In this document: one piece after another, positions 53,376 to 61,993 of the stretch
Layout of the letters: every line of letters begins with the position of its first letter
How positions within the stretch are numbered: position 1 is the stretch's first letter
Assembly: GCA_963931605.1 (NCBI GenBank)
Contig: OZ007031.1
Location: 2,170,001 to 2,234,000, forward strand
Reading direction: 5' to 3'
DNA length: 64,000 bases
DNA from: CALUOB01 sp944322305
GTDB taxonomy: Bacteria > Actinomycetota > Coriobacteriia > Coriobacteriales > Coriobacteriaceae
The notes under the pieces: generated by a model
Told to the model about the DNA's origin: nothing
The model's database searches: none
Seen by the model: only the letters and a program-made list of their open reading frames with translations
Position numbers and translations under genes: made by a program

Positions 53376-55475
53376 TTGAGCGAGGCAACGGGGCATACGG
53401 AGCAGTCGGGCGCGCAGGCGCGCAAAGGCGTGGCGCGTCACGTGGAAAGGCTGCGGGAACGCGCGATGGCGGCGCTGTGCACGTGGCGCACCGAGACCCT
53501 TCCCGGCTTGCCGGCCCAGTTCAAAAAGGCCGCTCCCACCTCGGCGTTTTTCATTGTCCTGTTCTGGGTTACCGTGCTTACCTTCGGGATAAGCCACGTG
53601 ATGCCCGTCTCGTGCTACACCACGCTGTTCAACGTGCGTCACAGCAAGTACAACCCGCCCGCGCAGTACGCGCGCTTTTACCTGGTGAGCCTGCTGGCAC
53701 TTGCGGCGGCGCGCTTGGCCACGCTCAACCTGGCGCTGTGCGCGGCGCTCAACCTGGCGATGCCGTTCGTCTTCGTGTTCATGCGCTCCTCGCAGCTGAA
53801 CCCGCGACGCTACTTTCCCTACATGATGCTCTTCCTTTTTCTGCAGCTGCGCCCCGAGTTTCTCGACAACCTGCCCCAGCAGGTGCTCCTTCTTCTCATG
53901 TGCTGCACCGTCCTCACTGCAGCGCTTGTGATCTCAGGCGTGGTGCGTCATGCGGCCGATGCCAACGTGGCCAAGCTGCACGAGAACATCCGTCGCCTGG
54001 CCGAGGTGCTGCAGCACATGGCCGACCACGGCATCGGTCCCGCTACGCGTCCCATGGTGCTGAAGCTGCGCGCCGACTTCTCCGATTTGGCCTACGCCGT
54101 GCGCGAGGATTCCAGCGTGCAGCCGCTTATCGCCAACCTGTACGAGATGTTCGCCATGCTCACCCAGCGCACGGCCTACCTGGTTGGCCGCCTGGAGTGG
54201 CACGAGGGCCCCGGCTGCCCGCACGCTCCGTACCTGTGCGAGCTCGCCGAGCTCACGCGCGCAGTCGACCAGCAGATCAACGTCACCGACAACCGCGTGC
54301 TCATCCGCCAGGCCGAGCAGCTCGCCGCTGGGGCTCCCTCCATCGCCAACGACCGCTTCCGGCTGTTTTACCGCAGCTACCTGCGGATGCTCATCCTCAT
54401 CCTGCGCGACGCCGCAAGCCCGCACCGCCATGCCTGGCATCTCTCCACCGCCAACCAGCTGCGCGTGGCGTCGTTCCGCAAGCACCCCAGCCTCGACTCC
54501 TTCGAGCTGCGCTTCACCATCCGCTGCGCCGTCATCATGGCCGTGTCGTGCACGGTGAGCCTAGCGATGCCGGTGGACCACCTGTACTGGTTCCCGCTCA
54601 CGGCGTTTCTGCTCACCCAGCCCTGGCCGGCTGAGAGCATCCACCGCATGCGCACCCGCACGGCGGGCACGGTGCTGGGCTGCGTCTTCGTGCACGCGGT
54701 GTCGCTTCTGGGTCTGCCGTACGCGGCGGTCATGCTGCTGGGGATGGTGCTCATCACCTGCCTGTACTCCTCAACCCCGGGCGGCACGGTCATGGCGTTT
54801 TTCGCCACGGCCTACGCGCTGTCCATGGCGTCCATCTCCATAGGCGACCGCTACGCCATCGGGATGCGCCTGGCGTGCCTGGCGGCGTCGGTGGCGCTGG
54901 TGTTCGCGGTGAACCGCCTAGTTGTTCCCACGAGCGACCGCCGGCTGTTCCTGGCCAACGCGCACCAGCTCTTCGATCTGATCGAGCGCTATTGGGGGCT
55001 TCTGCGCACGAGCCTCACCTCCGACGTGGACGTGGCTGCGTCGAGCGAGGCGCTGCTGCATTTCCAGATGGTGCACGGACGCGCGGCAGCTTACCTGCGG
55101 AGCCTGCCAGAAGGCGACGAGGCCGGGCGGCGGGTCAAACACGCTGCGCGGCGGGTGCTCTTCTGCCTGTGGGAGCTCATGAGCGAGCTCGAGCAGCTGG
55201 GGATGCTCATCCGCTCCGGCGAGGTTAGCGAGGCCGAGTACGAGAACCTGGGCCTGTTCATGGTGGTGGCCGAGAACCACTGCGTTCCGTTTACCTACGA
55301 CGAGCGCATGCGCCCGGCCGAGCTGCTGGCCGACGCGTTTGCCGAGGAGGACCTGCGGTACGTGCTGGGGCAGTACCTCGAGCGTGCGCGGGCATTGGCG
55401 GCGGCGCTCAAGGACGCGCGCGAGCTTATCGGCGAGCGACCGCGTTATGTGGAGGAGATCCGAGGCGAGGCGTAG
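53376..55475 (+). CDS. FUSC-family membrane protein (aromatic acid/fusaric acid exporter-like)
   Basis: The 699-residue protein has two clusters of hydrophobic helices: FFIVLFWVTVLTFGISHVMP to about residue 190, and a second from RFTIRCAVIMAVSCTVSLAM to about 530. A cytoplasmic helical region follows each. The second module has YWFPLTAFLLTQPWPAESIHRMRTRTAGT (in shorter pieces: FPLTAFLLTQPWP, RMRTRTAGTVLG), the typical FUSC loop with the R-x-x-G-T motif. Such proteins are thought to export aromatic or other acids. The start is TTG 53376, a weak site; ATG 53466 is an alternative. It stands alone after the repeat island. Confidence 0.78.
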   Translation: MSEATGHTEQSGAQARKGVARHVERLRERAMAALCTWRTETLPGLPAQFKKAAPTSAFFIVLFWVTVLTFGISHVMPVSCYTTLFNVRHSKYNPPAQYARFYLVSLLALAAARLATLNLALCAALNLAMPFVFVFMRSSQLNPRRYFPYMMLFLFLQLRPEFLDNLPQQVLLLLMCCTVLTAALVISGVVRHAADANVAKLHENIRRLAEVLQHMADHGIGPATRPMVLKLRADFSDLAYAVREDSSVQPLIANLYEMFAMLTQRTAYLVGRLEWHEGPGCPHAPYLCELAELTRAVDQQINVTDNRVLIRQAEQLAAGAPSIANDRFRLFYRSYLRMLILILRDAASPHRHAWHLSTANQLRVASFRKHPSLDSFELRFTIRCAVIMAVSCTVSLAMPVDHLYWFPLTAFLLTQPWPAESIHRMRTRTAGTVLGCVFVHAVSLLGLPYAAVMLLGMVLITCLYSSTPGGTVMAFFATAYALSMASISIGDRYAIGMRLACLAASVALVFAVNRLVVPTSDRRLFLANAHQLFDLIERYWGLLRTSLTSDVDVAASSEALLHFQMVHGRAAAYLRSLPEGDEAGRRVKHAARRVLFCLWELMSELEQLGMLIRSGEVSEAEYENLGLFMVVAENHCVPFTYDERMRPAELLADAFAEEDLRYVLGQYLERARALAAALKDARELIGERPRYVEEIRGEA

Positions 55476-55691
55476 GGGCGATAAGCGCGCCTGCGGTTCC
55501 GCCTCGCTGCGACTGCCGCTGCGGGTAGCTGCGGGAGCTTGTTCAAGGGCGGCCAATTGCCGGCCGTGCCGCAAGGGTGGTTTGCCACCGCGACGCAAAC
55601 GTTTTTTCGGGATATGGCGCTTGCCATGAATGAAATCGGCGCCGTTGGCTATACTGTGGATACCCGTTGGAACCAAACGAAGGGAATTCCC

Positions 55692-55832
55692 ATGGCTGAC
55701 GAGAAGAAGTACAAGTTCGTGTGCGTCGTGTGCGGCTACGAGGTTGAGGTCGACACTCCCGAGCTCCCCGAGGACTACGTGTGCCCCGTGTGCGGCGTTG
55801 GCGCCGACCAGTTCGAGCTTGTTGAGGAGTAG
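55692..55832 (+). CDS. Rubredoxin-like protein
   Basis: Rubredoxins are one-iron electron carriers, often in oxygen or peroxide defence in anaerobes. The 46-residue protein carries two knuckles, CVVCGYEV and CPVCGVG, which supply the four cysteine ligands. Acidic residues are plentiful (VDTPELPEDYVC). It is slightly shorter than typical 52-54-residue rubredoxins because the stretch between knuckles is short, so the iron-binding-domain type found fused to rubrerythrin is also possible. AAGGGA precedes the ATG, and a TATACT box lies at 55650. It is monocistronic, with a terminator downstream. Confidence 0.85.
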   Translation: MADEKKYKFVCVVCGYEVEVDTPELPEDYVCPVCGVGADQFELVEE

Positions 55833-55878
55833 GGTAGAGCCTTACCGCTCACTCACGCAGACAACCTGCACGCCAAAG

Positions 55879-55915
55879 AAAGGGAGCCGCGTTGCAAGCG
55901 CGGCTCCCTTTTTTG
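55879..55915 (+). terminator. Terminator after the rubredoxin gene
   Basis: AAGGGAGCCGCG-TTGCAAG-CGCGGCTCCCTT with a following T run, 47 nt after the stop. The stem is perfect. The A-rich left flank means it may also serve the minus strand. Confidence 0.92.
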
Positions 55916-56077
55916 CGGACCGACTGGGTTTGGGGCCTGCCGGGCAAGCTGGCTGGGCGAACGGGCCGGCAGGTCGCCCGGACGGGCCAGCCGATGGCGG
56001 GCCGGCCGGATGATGCTCAGCCCTCGGTGCCCGATGCCCGGGGTGCTTATCGCCCGTGGCTGCCCGTTCTCGCTGCG

Positions 56078-56938
56078 TTAGCCGATAAACGCCCGCACCT
56101 GCTCGAGCGCCCGCGTGCCCTCTGCGCGCCCCTCAACATACAGGCGCAGGAGCTTCTCGCCGCTGTGCTCGATCTGCGCCACGTCAACCGGGCCGGCGGG
56201 GCAGATCACCAACGCGCGCCCCTCGGCCTCGAAGGCGCGGATGTGCTCGCGCTGGGCGTTGTAGCGCTCGTGCCGGTTGCGCAGCGCCTCGACGAAGTAG
56301 GGATAGGCGGCGTAGCGCGCCTGCGCGGCTGCGAGCGTCTGCTTGTCGTACGGCTCCTTCTTGAAGCCGCGCTCGCGCGTCAGCACCACCACGGCGCGCG
56401 CAAAGCCGGTCGCACCGAGCACATGCTCAACGGGAACCGCGTCCGCCAGCCCGCCGTCCAGGTACTGGTGCCCGTCGATCTCAACCGGCGGCGCCACCAG
56501 CGGCAGCGACGAGGATGCCCGCACGATGCCGAGATCGGCTACCGGGTCGGTTACCTCAAGGTAGTCGGCCGTTCCAAAGAGCAGGTCGGTCACCGCGGCG
56601 TAAAACGGCATGGGGTTCGCGCGGTACGCCTCGTTGTCGAAGGGGTCGATGCGGTTCTGAATGTCGTCGAGCAAAAAGTCGTAGCCAACCACGCTGCCGG
56701 TCTTTGCCAGCGCCGACAGGCTCATGTAGCGCTTGTCGTCGCGAAACGCCAGGTTGATGCGGTTCGCACGCCCAATCTGGCGCGATTTGAAGTTCATGCC
56801 GTTCAAGGCGCCCGCCGACACGCCGTAGCACGCGTCAAAGGTGACGCCGGCCTCCATGAACACGTCGAGCACGCCCGCGGTGAACTGCCCGCGGAAGCTG
56901 CCTCCCTCAAGGATCAGCGCCGTCTTTTCCTGAGCCAT
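56078..56938 (-). CDS. Patatin-like phospholipase family protein
   Basis: The 286-residue protein has the patatin oxyanion motif LEGGSFRGQFTAG, nucleophile elbow YGVSAGALNGM and the catalytic Asp in YLDGGLADAVPV. These Ser-Asp lipases (YjjU/RssA-like) hydrolyse phospholipid or other acyl esters. There is no signal peptide, so it is probably cytoplasmic or membrane-associated. The ATG is at 56938, with GGAGGCAGGC upstream on the minus strand. It converges with the rubredoxin gene. Confidence 0.9.
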   Translation of the reverse strand: MAQEKTALILEGGSFRGQFTAGVLDVFMEAGVTFDACYGVSAGALNGMNFKSRQIGRANRINLAFRDDKRYMSLSALAKTGSVVGYDFLLDDIQNRIDPFDNEAYRANPMPFYAAVTDLLFGTADYLEVTDPVADLGIVRASSSLPLVAPPVEIDGHQYLDGGLADAVPVEHVLGATGFARAVVVLTRERGFKKEPYDKQTLAAAQARYAAYPYFVEALRNRHERYNAQREHIRAFEAEGRALVICPAGPVDVAQIEHSGEKLLRLYVEGRAEGTRALEQVRAFIG

Positions 56939-57155
56939 TGCCTGCCTCCTCGCCAGTGCGATTTTTCACGGGTCCCATTCTCTCATATCGCCGCAGGGCG
57001 ACAAGGGCGGGCGTTGCCCAAGGGCGCGTGTCGTCTCGGCTCGGTTCCCGTTGCTGCCTGTGGGGTCTGGTTTCCACATCCACAGCGCGTTTGCTGCGCC
57101 GTTATCGTCCTGCCGCGCCTGAGCGGTTCGTGGAGATTGAGTTCGCGCGCCTGCG

Positions 57156-57183
57156 TTGCGCTATCCTAATGCTACTAGCGCAA
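57156..57183. promoter_or_regulatory. Inverted repeat upstream of the cell-wall hydrolase gene
   Basis: TTGCGCTA (57156-57163) and TAGCGCAA (57176-57183) flank 12 bases that include a possible -10 (TATCCT, 57162). A TTGAGT at 57137 is a possible -35. Operator function is a guess. Confidence 0.35.
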
Positions 57184-57220
57184 CGCTAGCGAGGCGAACA
57201 CAGTTTAGATGGAGCACGCC

Positions 57221-58441
57221 ATGTCTGATTGCAACAGCCGCCCCACCCCGCAGACCGGCCAGCGCACGTTGAGCCGCCGCGCGATGTTGGCGGCTTTCTT
57301 CGGCGCCGGTGCCGCCGTGATCCTGGGCAACCCTCTGCGCTCCTTCGGCGAGCCGCAGGCCTCGCAGGAGACGCTCGACGCGCTGAGTGACGCCCAGGCC
57401 CAGTACGACGCGGTGCAGGCCCAGCTCGACCAGATCGCCGACGAGTACACCGCGCTCTCCGAGCAGCAGTCCGACACGCTCGATCAGATCGAGGACACCA
57501 ACACCCAGATCGATGAGATCCAGCAGGACATCGAGGACAAGGAAGCGGAGCTCGCCGACAAGCAAGACCAGCTCTCCAACCGCCTTGCCGATGACTACAA
57601 GGCGGGTGACCAGGGCCTGCTCTCGGTGCTGCTGGCGTCCACGTCGTTTGAGGAGCTCACCTCCAACCTGTACTACATCAACAAGGTCAACGGCCGCGAC
57701 CAAGAGCTCATCGACGAGGTGCGTGCCGCCCGCGAGGAGCTTGCGCGCCAGAAGGGCGAGCTCGAGGTTCAGCGCCAGGAGCTCGAGGAGCTGAACGCGC
57801 AGCAGACCTCGCAGCTTGAGCAGATGCGCGCCAAGCAGGAGGAGGCCACCAACACCCTGCAGGGCCTGAGCCAAGAGGTGCAGGAGCTTATCGCCCAGCG
57901 CGACGCAGAGATTTTGGCCGCTGCGCAGGAGGAGGCCGAGGCCCGCAAGCGTGCCGAGGAAGCTGCGCGCCAGCAGAGCTCGTCGTCTGGCTCCAGCTCT
58001 TCGGGCGGCTCTTCCAGCTCCGGCAGCTCGGGCGGCGGCACGCCGCAGTCGTCGGCGGGCACCGGCTCGCAGCAGCGCGTGGTGAACGCGTGCTACTCCA
58101 CGCCCTCCCCGGGCGCGGGCCTGTGCGCCGCGTGGGTGTCCAACGTGTTCTCGCGCGCCGGCCTTGGCTTTATCGGCGGCAACGCGTGCGACATGTACAA
58201 CGCCTACTGCACGAGCTCCAACCGCTCGAATCTTCAGGTGGGCATGATCGTGGCGGTATCTACGCACAGCCATACCACGGCGGGCCGCATTTACGGCCAC
58301 GTGGGCATCTACATCGGCAACAACCAGGTGATGGAGAACATCGGCTCCATCAACACCCAGAGCCTTGACTCGTGGTGCGCCTACTACGGCACCACGGTCT
58401 CCCCGCGCTGGGGCTGGCTCGGAGGCATCGCGCTGTCGTAG
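57221..58441 (+). CDS. Tat-exported coiled-coil peptidoglycan hydrolase (NlpC/P60- or CHAP-like)
   Basis: The 406-residue protein begins with a twin-arginine type signal (LSRRAMLAAFFGAGAAVIL), followed by about 200 residues of coiled coil (ALSDAQAQYDAVQAQLDQIA and similar heptads), a Ser/Gly linker and a C-terminal domain with Cys in GAGLCAAWVSNVF and His in IYGHVGIYIGNNQVMENI, consistent with a Cys/His peptidase of the NlpC/P60-CHAP group. The coiled coil may inhibit or target the enzyme, as in PcsB- and RipA-like proteins, which assist cell separation. The start at 57221 has GGAG six bases before; ATG 57209 overlaps that site. The REP-like word GGGGGACGGGTACCAA follows at 58448. Confidence 0.82.
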   Translation: MSDCNSRPTPQTGQRTLSRRAMLAAFFGAGAAVILGNPLRSFGEPQASQETLDALSDAQAQYDAVQAQLDQIADEYTALSEQQSDTLDQIEDTNTQIDEIQQDIEDKEAELADKQDQLSNRLADDYKAGDQGLLSVLLASTSFEELTSNLYYINKVNGRDQELIDEVRAAREELARQKGELEVQRQELEELNAQQTSQLEQMRAKQEEATNTLQGLSQEVQELIAQRDAEILAAAQEEAEARKRAEEAARQQSSSSGSSSSGGSSSSGSSGGGTPQSSAGTGSQQRVVNACYSTPSPGAGLCAAWVSNVFSRAGLGFIGGNACDMYNAYCTSSNRSNLQVGMIVAVSTHSHTTAGRIYGHVGIYIGNNQVMENIGSINTQSLDSWCAYYGTTVSPRWGWLGGIALS

Positions 58442-58525
58442 CCGCGTCGGGGGACGGGTACCAAGGTCACACCGAGCGGCGGCTGATCGGCATCCCTCCT
58501 CGACGGCATGCCCTGACAGCGCATG

Positions 58526-58534
58526 TGCTATGAT
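58526..58534 (+). promoter_or_regulatory. Extended -10 promoter candidate for ssrA
   Basis: TG-C-TATGAT at 58526-58534 is an extended -10 element that would start transcription about 60 nt before mature tmRNA. A TTGACA at 58572 is an alternative -35, but no good -10 follows at the right distance. Confidence 0.4.
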
Positions 58535-58601
58535 CGTCTTCTATGCGCGCGGTCTTCTCGCGCGCCGCACCTTGACAGGTCGGACACGACCTCGGGTATC
58601 C

Positions 58602-58969
58602 GGGGGCGACTGGTTTCGACGTGATAGCTCTGAGAGAGGAAGCAGGCCGTGGTCTCCTCACCACGCTAAACAGGGGTACTGTCAAATGAATTGACAACGA
58701 TTCTTCTTACGAGCCTCAGCTGGCTCTTGCCGCTTAATTAACAGCAGGCACGTCTAACCGGGAATCATCCCCGTTCCCGGGGCGACGTCATTTCAGGGGA
58801 TCGCTCGCACGCACGTAGGCGGTATGGCGCGCGCTAAGACCGAACCGACTCGGACGCCGCGGGTGCGTTGCCGCTCCCAACGCGTCTTAAATCCAAACGG
58901 CAACTGAGCCTGGAGATGCCTCTCAGGGGGTTATCGCGGACCGGAGTTCGATTCTCCGCGCCTCCACCA
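58602..58969 (+). ncRNA. ssrA: Transfer-messenger RNA (tmRNA)
   Basis: The 5' end GGGGGCGACTGGTTTCGACG and 3' end GGTTCGATTC-like GGAGTTCGATTCTCCGCGCC then TCCACCA form the tRNA-like domain; GGGGGCG pairs with CGCCTCC and CCA is encoded. The tag reading frame GAC 58693 to GCT 58734 gives DNDSSYEPQLALAA followed by TAA, with the usual hydrophobic ALAA ending. tmRNA with SmpB rescues stalled ribosomes and tags the nascent protein for proteolysis. The length, about 368 nt, is normal. Confidence 0.95.
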
Positions 58970-58978
58970 ACTGATCCG

Positions 58979-59010
58979 GCAGGTAGGACACCGCTCCTAC
59001 CTGCTTTTTT
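58979..59010 (+). terminator. Terminator of ssrA
   Basis: GCAGGTAGGA pairs perfectly with TCCTACCTGC and is followed by seven T. It starts nine bases after the tmRNA CCA end. Confidence 0.93.
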
Positions 59011-59833
59011 ATTGCGATAAGCGCCGGGCGAGAAGAACCTGGGGAGAATCGAACTCCCTCTTCTTCGAGGCGCTGCCTCATTGCTGCCGGGGCCGGGAAG
59101 GTGGCTTGCATGCCATTGCCGCGGGCAACCGCACTCCTGGCCTTCCGGTTGCCCGCCGGGCCGTCCTCCAAGCTTTCGGTTACCCGCCGAAACGTCGCCG
59201 CCGGAGCGGTTGGGAGCTCGCACGACATCTAACTCCCGGAAATCCGGGAGTTGCGTGTGCTTTGAGCTCCTAACTACAATTTACCTGCGATAATCGCGAT
59301 CAGCCAGTACCTTGGCTGTCGTAAGCGCGGTCAACTGGGCTTTATATGCGTCTATTGCGGTCAACCGAAGGCTCACATGCGGTTTCCGCGTGCAAATGGA
59401 AGCCTGATTGCGATTCTCGCGACCAACCGAACGTCAGGCGTTGCCCCTGCGGACAACTCAGCGGGCCACCGCTCCGATTACCCGCGGAAACGACTTGCAA
59501 GAATGCCCGGCTTGCCGGCTGATCGTGCGCATGACGCACAAGGATGCCTACGCGCTGGTCAGGTGGGGGCGAGGTCCGTTGCCTGCCGTCCGCCCCCGTA
59601 TCCGTCTTGCGCCGGCCTCCGCTCGCCCTCGCGCACGCGTCTCCGCCTGCTGCGGCGCGCCCTACCACTTGCGCCCCAACTTGCGCCGCGCGTCGGTTCG
59701 TATGCATGGGGCCCGGGCAAACTGACTACAATAAACACGATTCTGCTGCGGTGTGCGTGCACGCCGCTTTTGCGCCCGCACGGGCGCCTCACGGTCGTTT
59801 GCGATCCGTAAAGACGGGAAAGTGGGGTTGCGT
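59011..59833. other. Gene-free island between ssrA and glgB
   Basis: It contains, in order: a GGGCGAGAA word (59026), a minus-strand copy of the tmRNA T-arm core (59036-59052), a hairpin AACTCCCGG-AAAT-CCGGGAGTT region with flanks shared with 46816-46870 (59222-59276), the type B array (59296-59458), and about 350 nt with no recognised features before glgB. Open frames here lack credible starts. Confidence 0.6.
59296..59458 (+). repeat. Type B phased repeat array 2
   Basis: Degenerate words begin at 59296 (GCGATCAGCC), 59327 (GCGGTCAACT), 59357 (GCGGTCAACC), 59388 (GCGTGCAAAT), 59419 (GCGACCAACC) and 59449 (GCGGACAACT). The spacings are 31, 30, 31, 31 and 30 bp, close to three DNA turns. The region just upstream (ACGACATCTAAC, TTTGAGCTCCTAAC) is shared with the type B island near rpsL. 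Confidence 0.7.
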
Positions 59834-61987
59834 ATGGCTGCCACCAAGAAACGCGCGAGCAAGGCCGCCGCCACCGATGCGCACAAGACCACCGAGGTCG
59901 GCGTAGTCCTGGCGGGCACCGGCATGGCGCTCACCAAGGACGACCTGTACCTCAACGGTATGGGCAAGTGGTACAAGAGCTATGAGAAGATGGGTGCCCA
60001 CCCGGCCGTGAAAGACGGCGAGAAGGGCTGGTCGTTCAACGTATGGGCTCCCGAGGTCAAAAGCGTCCACGTGGTGGGCGACTTCAACGATTGGGACGCC
60101 GAGGCCACCCCGCTCACCGAGGTTGAGACGGGCGGCATGTGGGAGGGCTTCGTGCCCGGCCTCGAGGAAGGCGCCCTGTACAAGTACGTGATCGAGACCC
60201 GCGCCGGCGACCTGCTCTACAAGGCCGACCCGTACGCGTTCTGGGCCGAGTGCCCGCCCGCCACGGCGAGCAAGACCTTCTCGCTCGCAGGCTACAAGTG
60301 GGGCGACGCCAAGTGGATGAAGAGGCGCGCCGCCACCAACCATATGAAGGAGCCGCTCAACATCTACGAGGTGCACCTGGGCTCTTGGCAGCGCCACCCC
60401 TCGGGCGACGAGGGCGAGATGGACGCCAACGGCGGCGACTACCTTACCTACGACGAGCTGTCCGAAGAGCTCGTGAGCTACGTGAAGGACATGGGCTACA
60501 CCCACATCGAGCTTCTGCCCATCTCCGAGCATCCCTTCGACGGCTCGTGGGGCTACCAGGTTACCGGCTACTACGCGCCCACCAGCCGCTACGGCAACCC
60601 CAAGCAGTTCATGCACTTCGTGGACGCCTGCCACCGCGCCGGCTTGGCCGTCATCTTGGACTGGGTGCCCGGCGGCTTCTGCAAGGACGCCCACGGCCTG
60701 GCCTCCTTCAACGGCAGCATGCTCTACGAGAAGGAGGAGCACCCGGACTGGGGCACGCTCAAGTTCAACCTCGACCGCGGCGAGGTGCGCAGCTTCCTCA
60801 TCTCCAACGCCCTGTACTGGTTCGACCTGTACCACATCGACGGCATCCGCATGGACGGCGTGACCTCGATCCTCTACCTGAACTTCGGCATCGACGACCC
60901 GAGCAAGAAGAAGTTCAACAGCAAGGGCACCGAGGAGGACTTCACCGCCATCGACTTCGTGCGCGAGGTCAACAAGACGGTGGAGCACTACCATCCCGAC
61001 GTCATGATGATCGCCGAGGAGTCTACCGCTTGGCCGCTGGTGACCTATCCGCCCGAGGAGGGCGGCCTGGGCTTCCACTACAAGTGGGACATGGGTTGGA
61101 TGCACGACACCCTGCACTACATGCAGACCGACTTCCCGTGGCGCCCCGGCAACCACCGGCTGCTCACCTTCTCGATCATGTATGCCTTCAACGAGAACTT
61201 CGTGTTGGCGCTCTCCCACGACGAGGTCGTGCACGGCAAGTGCTCGCTCATCACGCGCATGCCCGGCGACATGTGGCGCCAGTTCGCGGGCCTGAGGACC
61301 CTCTACTTCTACCAGATGACCCATCCCGGCGCTAAGCACAACTTCATGGGCAACGAGCTGGCCACCTTCATCGAGTGGCGTTACTACGAGGGCCTGCAGT
61401 GGTTCCTGATCGAGAAGTACGAGACCCACCGCACCTATCACGAGTTCACGCGCCGCATGAACGAGTTCTACCAGGAGACGCCGGCCCTGTGGCAGCGCAG
61501 CTACACGCCTGACGGCTTCGAGTGGATCGACGCCGACGACGCCGACCAGTCGATCATCTCGTTCGTGCGCAAGGGCGAGAATCCCGACGACGACCTGGTT
61601 ATCCTCATCAACTTCGATCCGGCCACCTACCAGGAGTTCAAGGTGGGCGTGCCGCGCGAGGGCGACTACGTCGAGATCCTGAACACCGACGCCGTCGAGC
61701 TCGGCGGGTCGGGCGTTCTTAACACAGAAACGGTTTCGAGTCACCCCGAAAGCTGGAATGGGCGCGAGGATTCCATTACCATCAAGGTGCCCCCACTCGC
61801 GGGTGTGGTCTTCAAACGCGTCGGTCCGTCTTCGTACGTGCCGCCCAAGCCGCCCCGCGCCAAGCGGATCCCGCGCGTCAACAAGGCGCGCAAGGAGAAG
61901 CTGGCGCACGATCTGATAGGGGAGGTCCTTCCCAACGGGAGGGCCGAACGTGCGCTGCGTCGTGTCAAGCGAAACGGAAGAGGTTAA
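59834..61987 (+). CDS. glgB: 1,4-alpha-glucan branching enzyme
   Basis: GlgB introduces alpha-1,6 branches into glycogen. The 717-residue GH13 enzyme has an Ala/Lys-rich start (MAATKKRASKAAATD), a CBM48 domain (FNVWAPEVKSVHVVGDFNDW), then NIYEVHLGSWQRHP, GSWGYQVTGYYAPTSRYG, nucleophile Asp in DGIRMDGVTS (about residue 342), acid/base Glu in MIAEESTAWP and the transition-state LSHDEVVHGK. The C-terminus is basic (PRAKRIPRVNKARKEK). The usual WVPGHFPKD loop reads WVPGGFCKD. ATG 59834 was selected with GTGGGG upstream. The stop is six bases before glgP. Confidence 0.94.
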   Translation: MAATKKRASKAAATDAHKTTEVGVVLAGTGMALTKDDLYLNGMGKWYKSYEKMGAHPAVKDGEKGWSFNVWAPEVKSVHVVGDFNDWDAEATPLTEVETGGMWEGFVPGLEEGALYKYVIETRAGDLLYKADPYAFWAECPPATASKTFSLAGYKWGDAKWMKRRAATNHMKEPLNIYEVHLGSWQRHPSGDEGEMDANGGDYLTYDELSEELVSYVKDMGYTHIELLPISEHPFDGSWGYQVTGYYAPTSRYGNPKQFMHFVDACHRAGLAVILDWVPGGFCKDAHGLASFNGSMLYEKEEHPDWGTLKFNLDRGEVRSFLISNALYWFDLYHIDGIRMDGVTSILYLNFGIDDPSKKKFNSKGTEEDFTAIDFVREVNKTVEHYHPDVMMIAEESTAWPLVTYPPEEGGLGFHYKWDMGWMHDTLHYMQTDFPWRPGNHRLLTFSIMYAFNENFVLALSHDEVVHGKCSLITRMPGDMWRQFAGLRTLYFYQMTHPGAKHNFMGNELATFIEWRYYEGLQWFLIEKYETHRTYHEFTRRMNEFYQETPALWQRSYTPDGFEWIDADDADQSIISFVRKGENPDDDLVILINFDPATYQEFKVGVPREGDYVEILNTDAVELGGSGVLNTETVSSHPESWNGREDSITIKVPPLAGVVFKRVGPSSYVPPKPPRAKRIPRVNKARKEKLAHDLIGEVLPNGRAERALRRVKRNGRG

Positions 61988-61993
61988 AGACAC

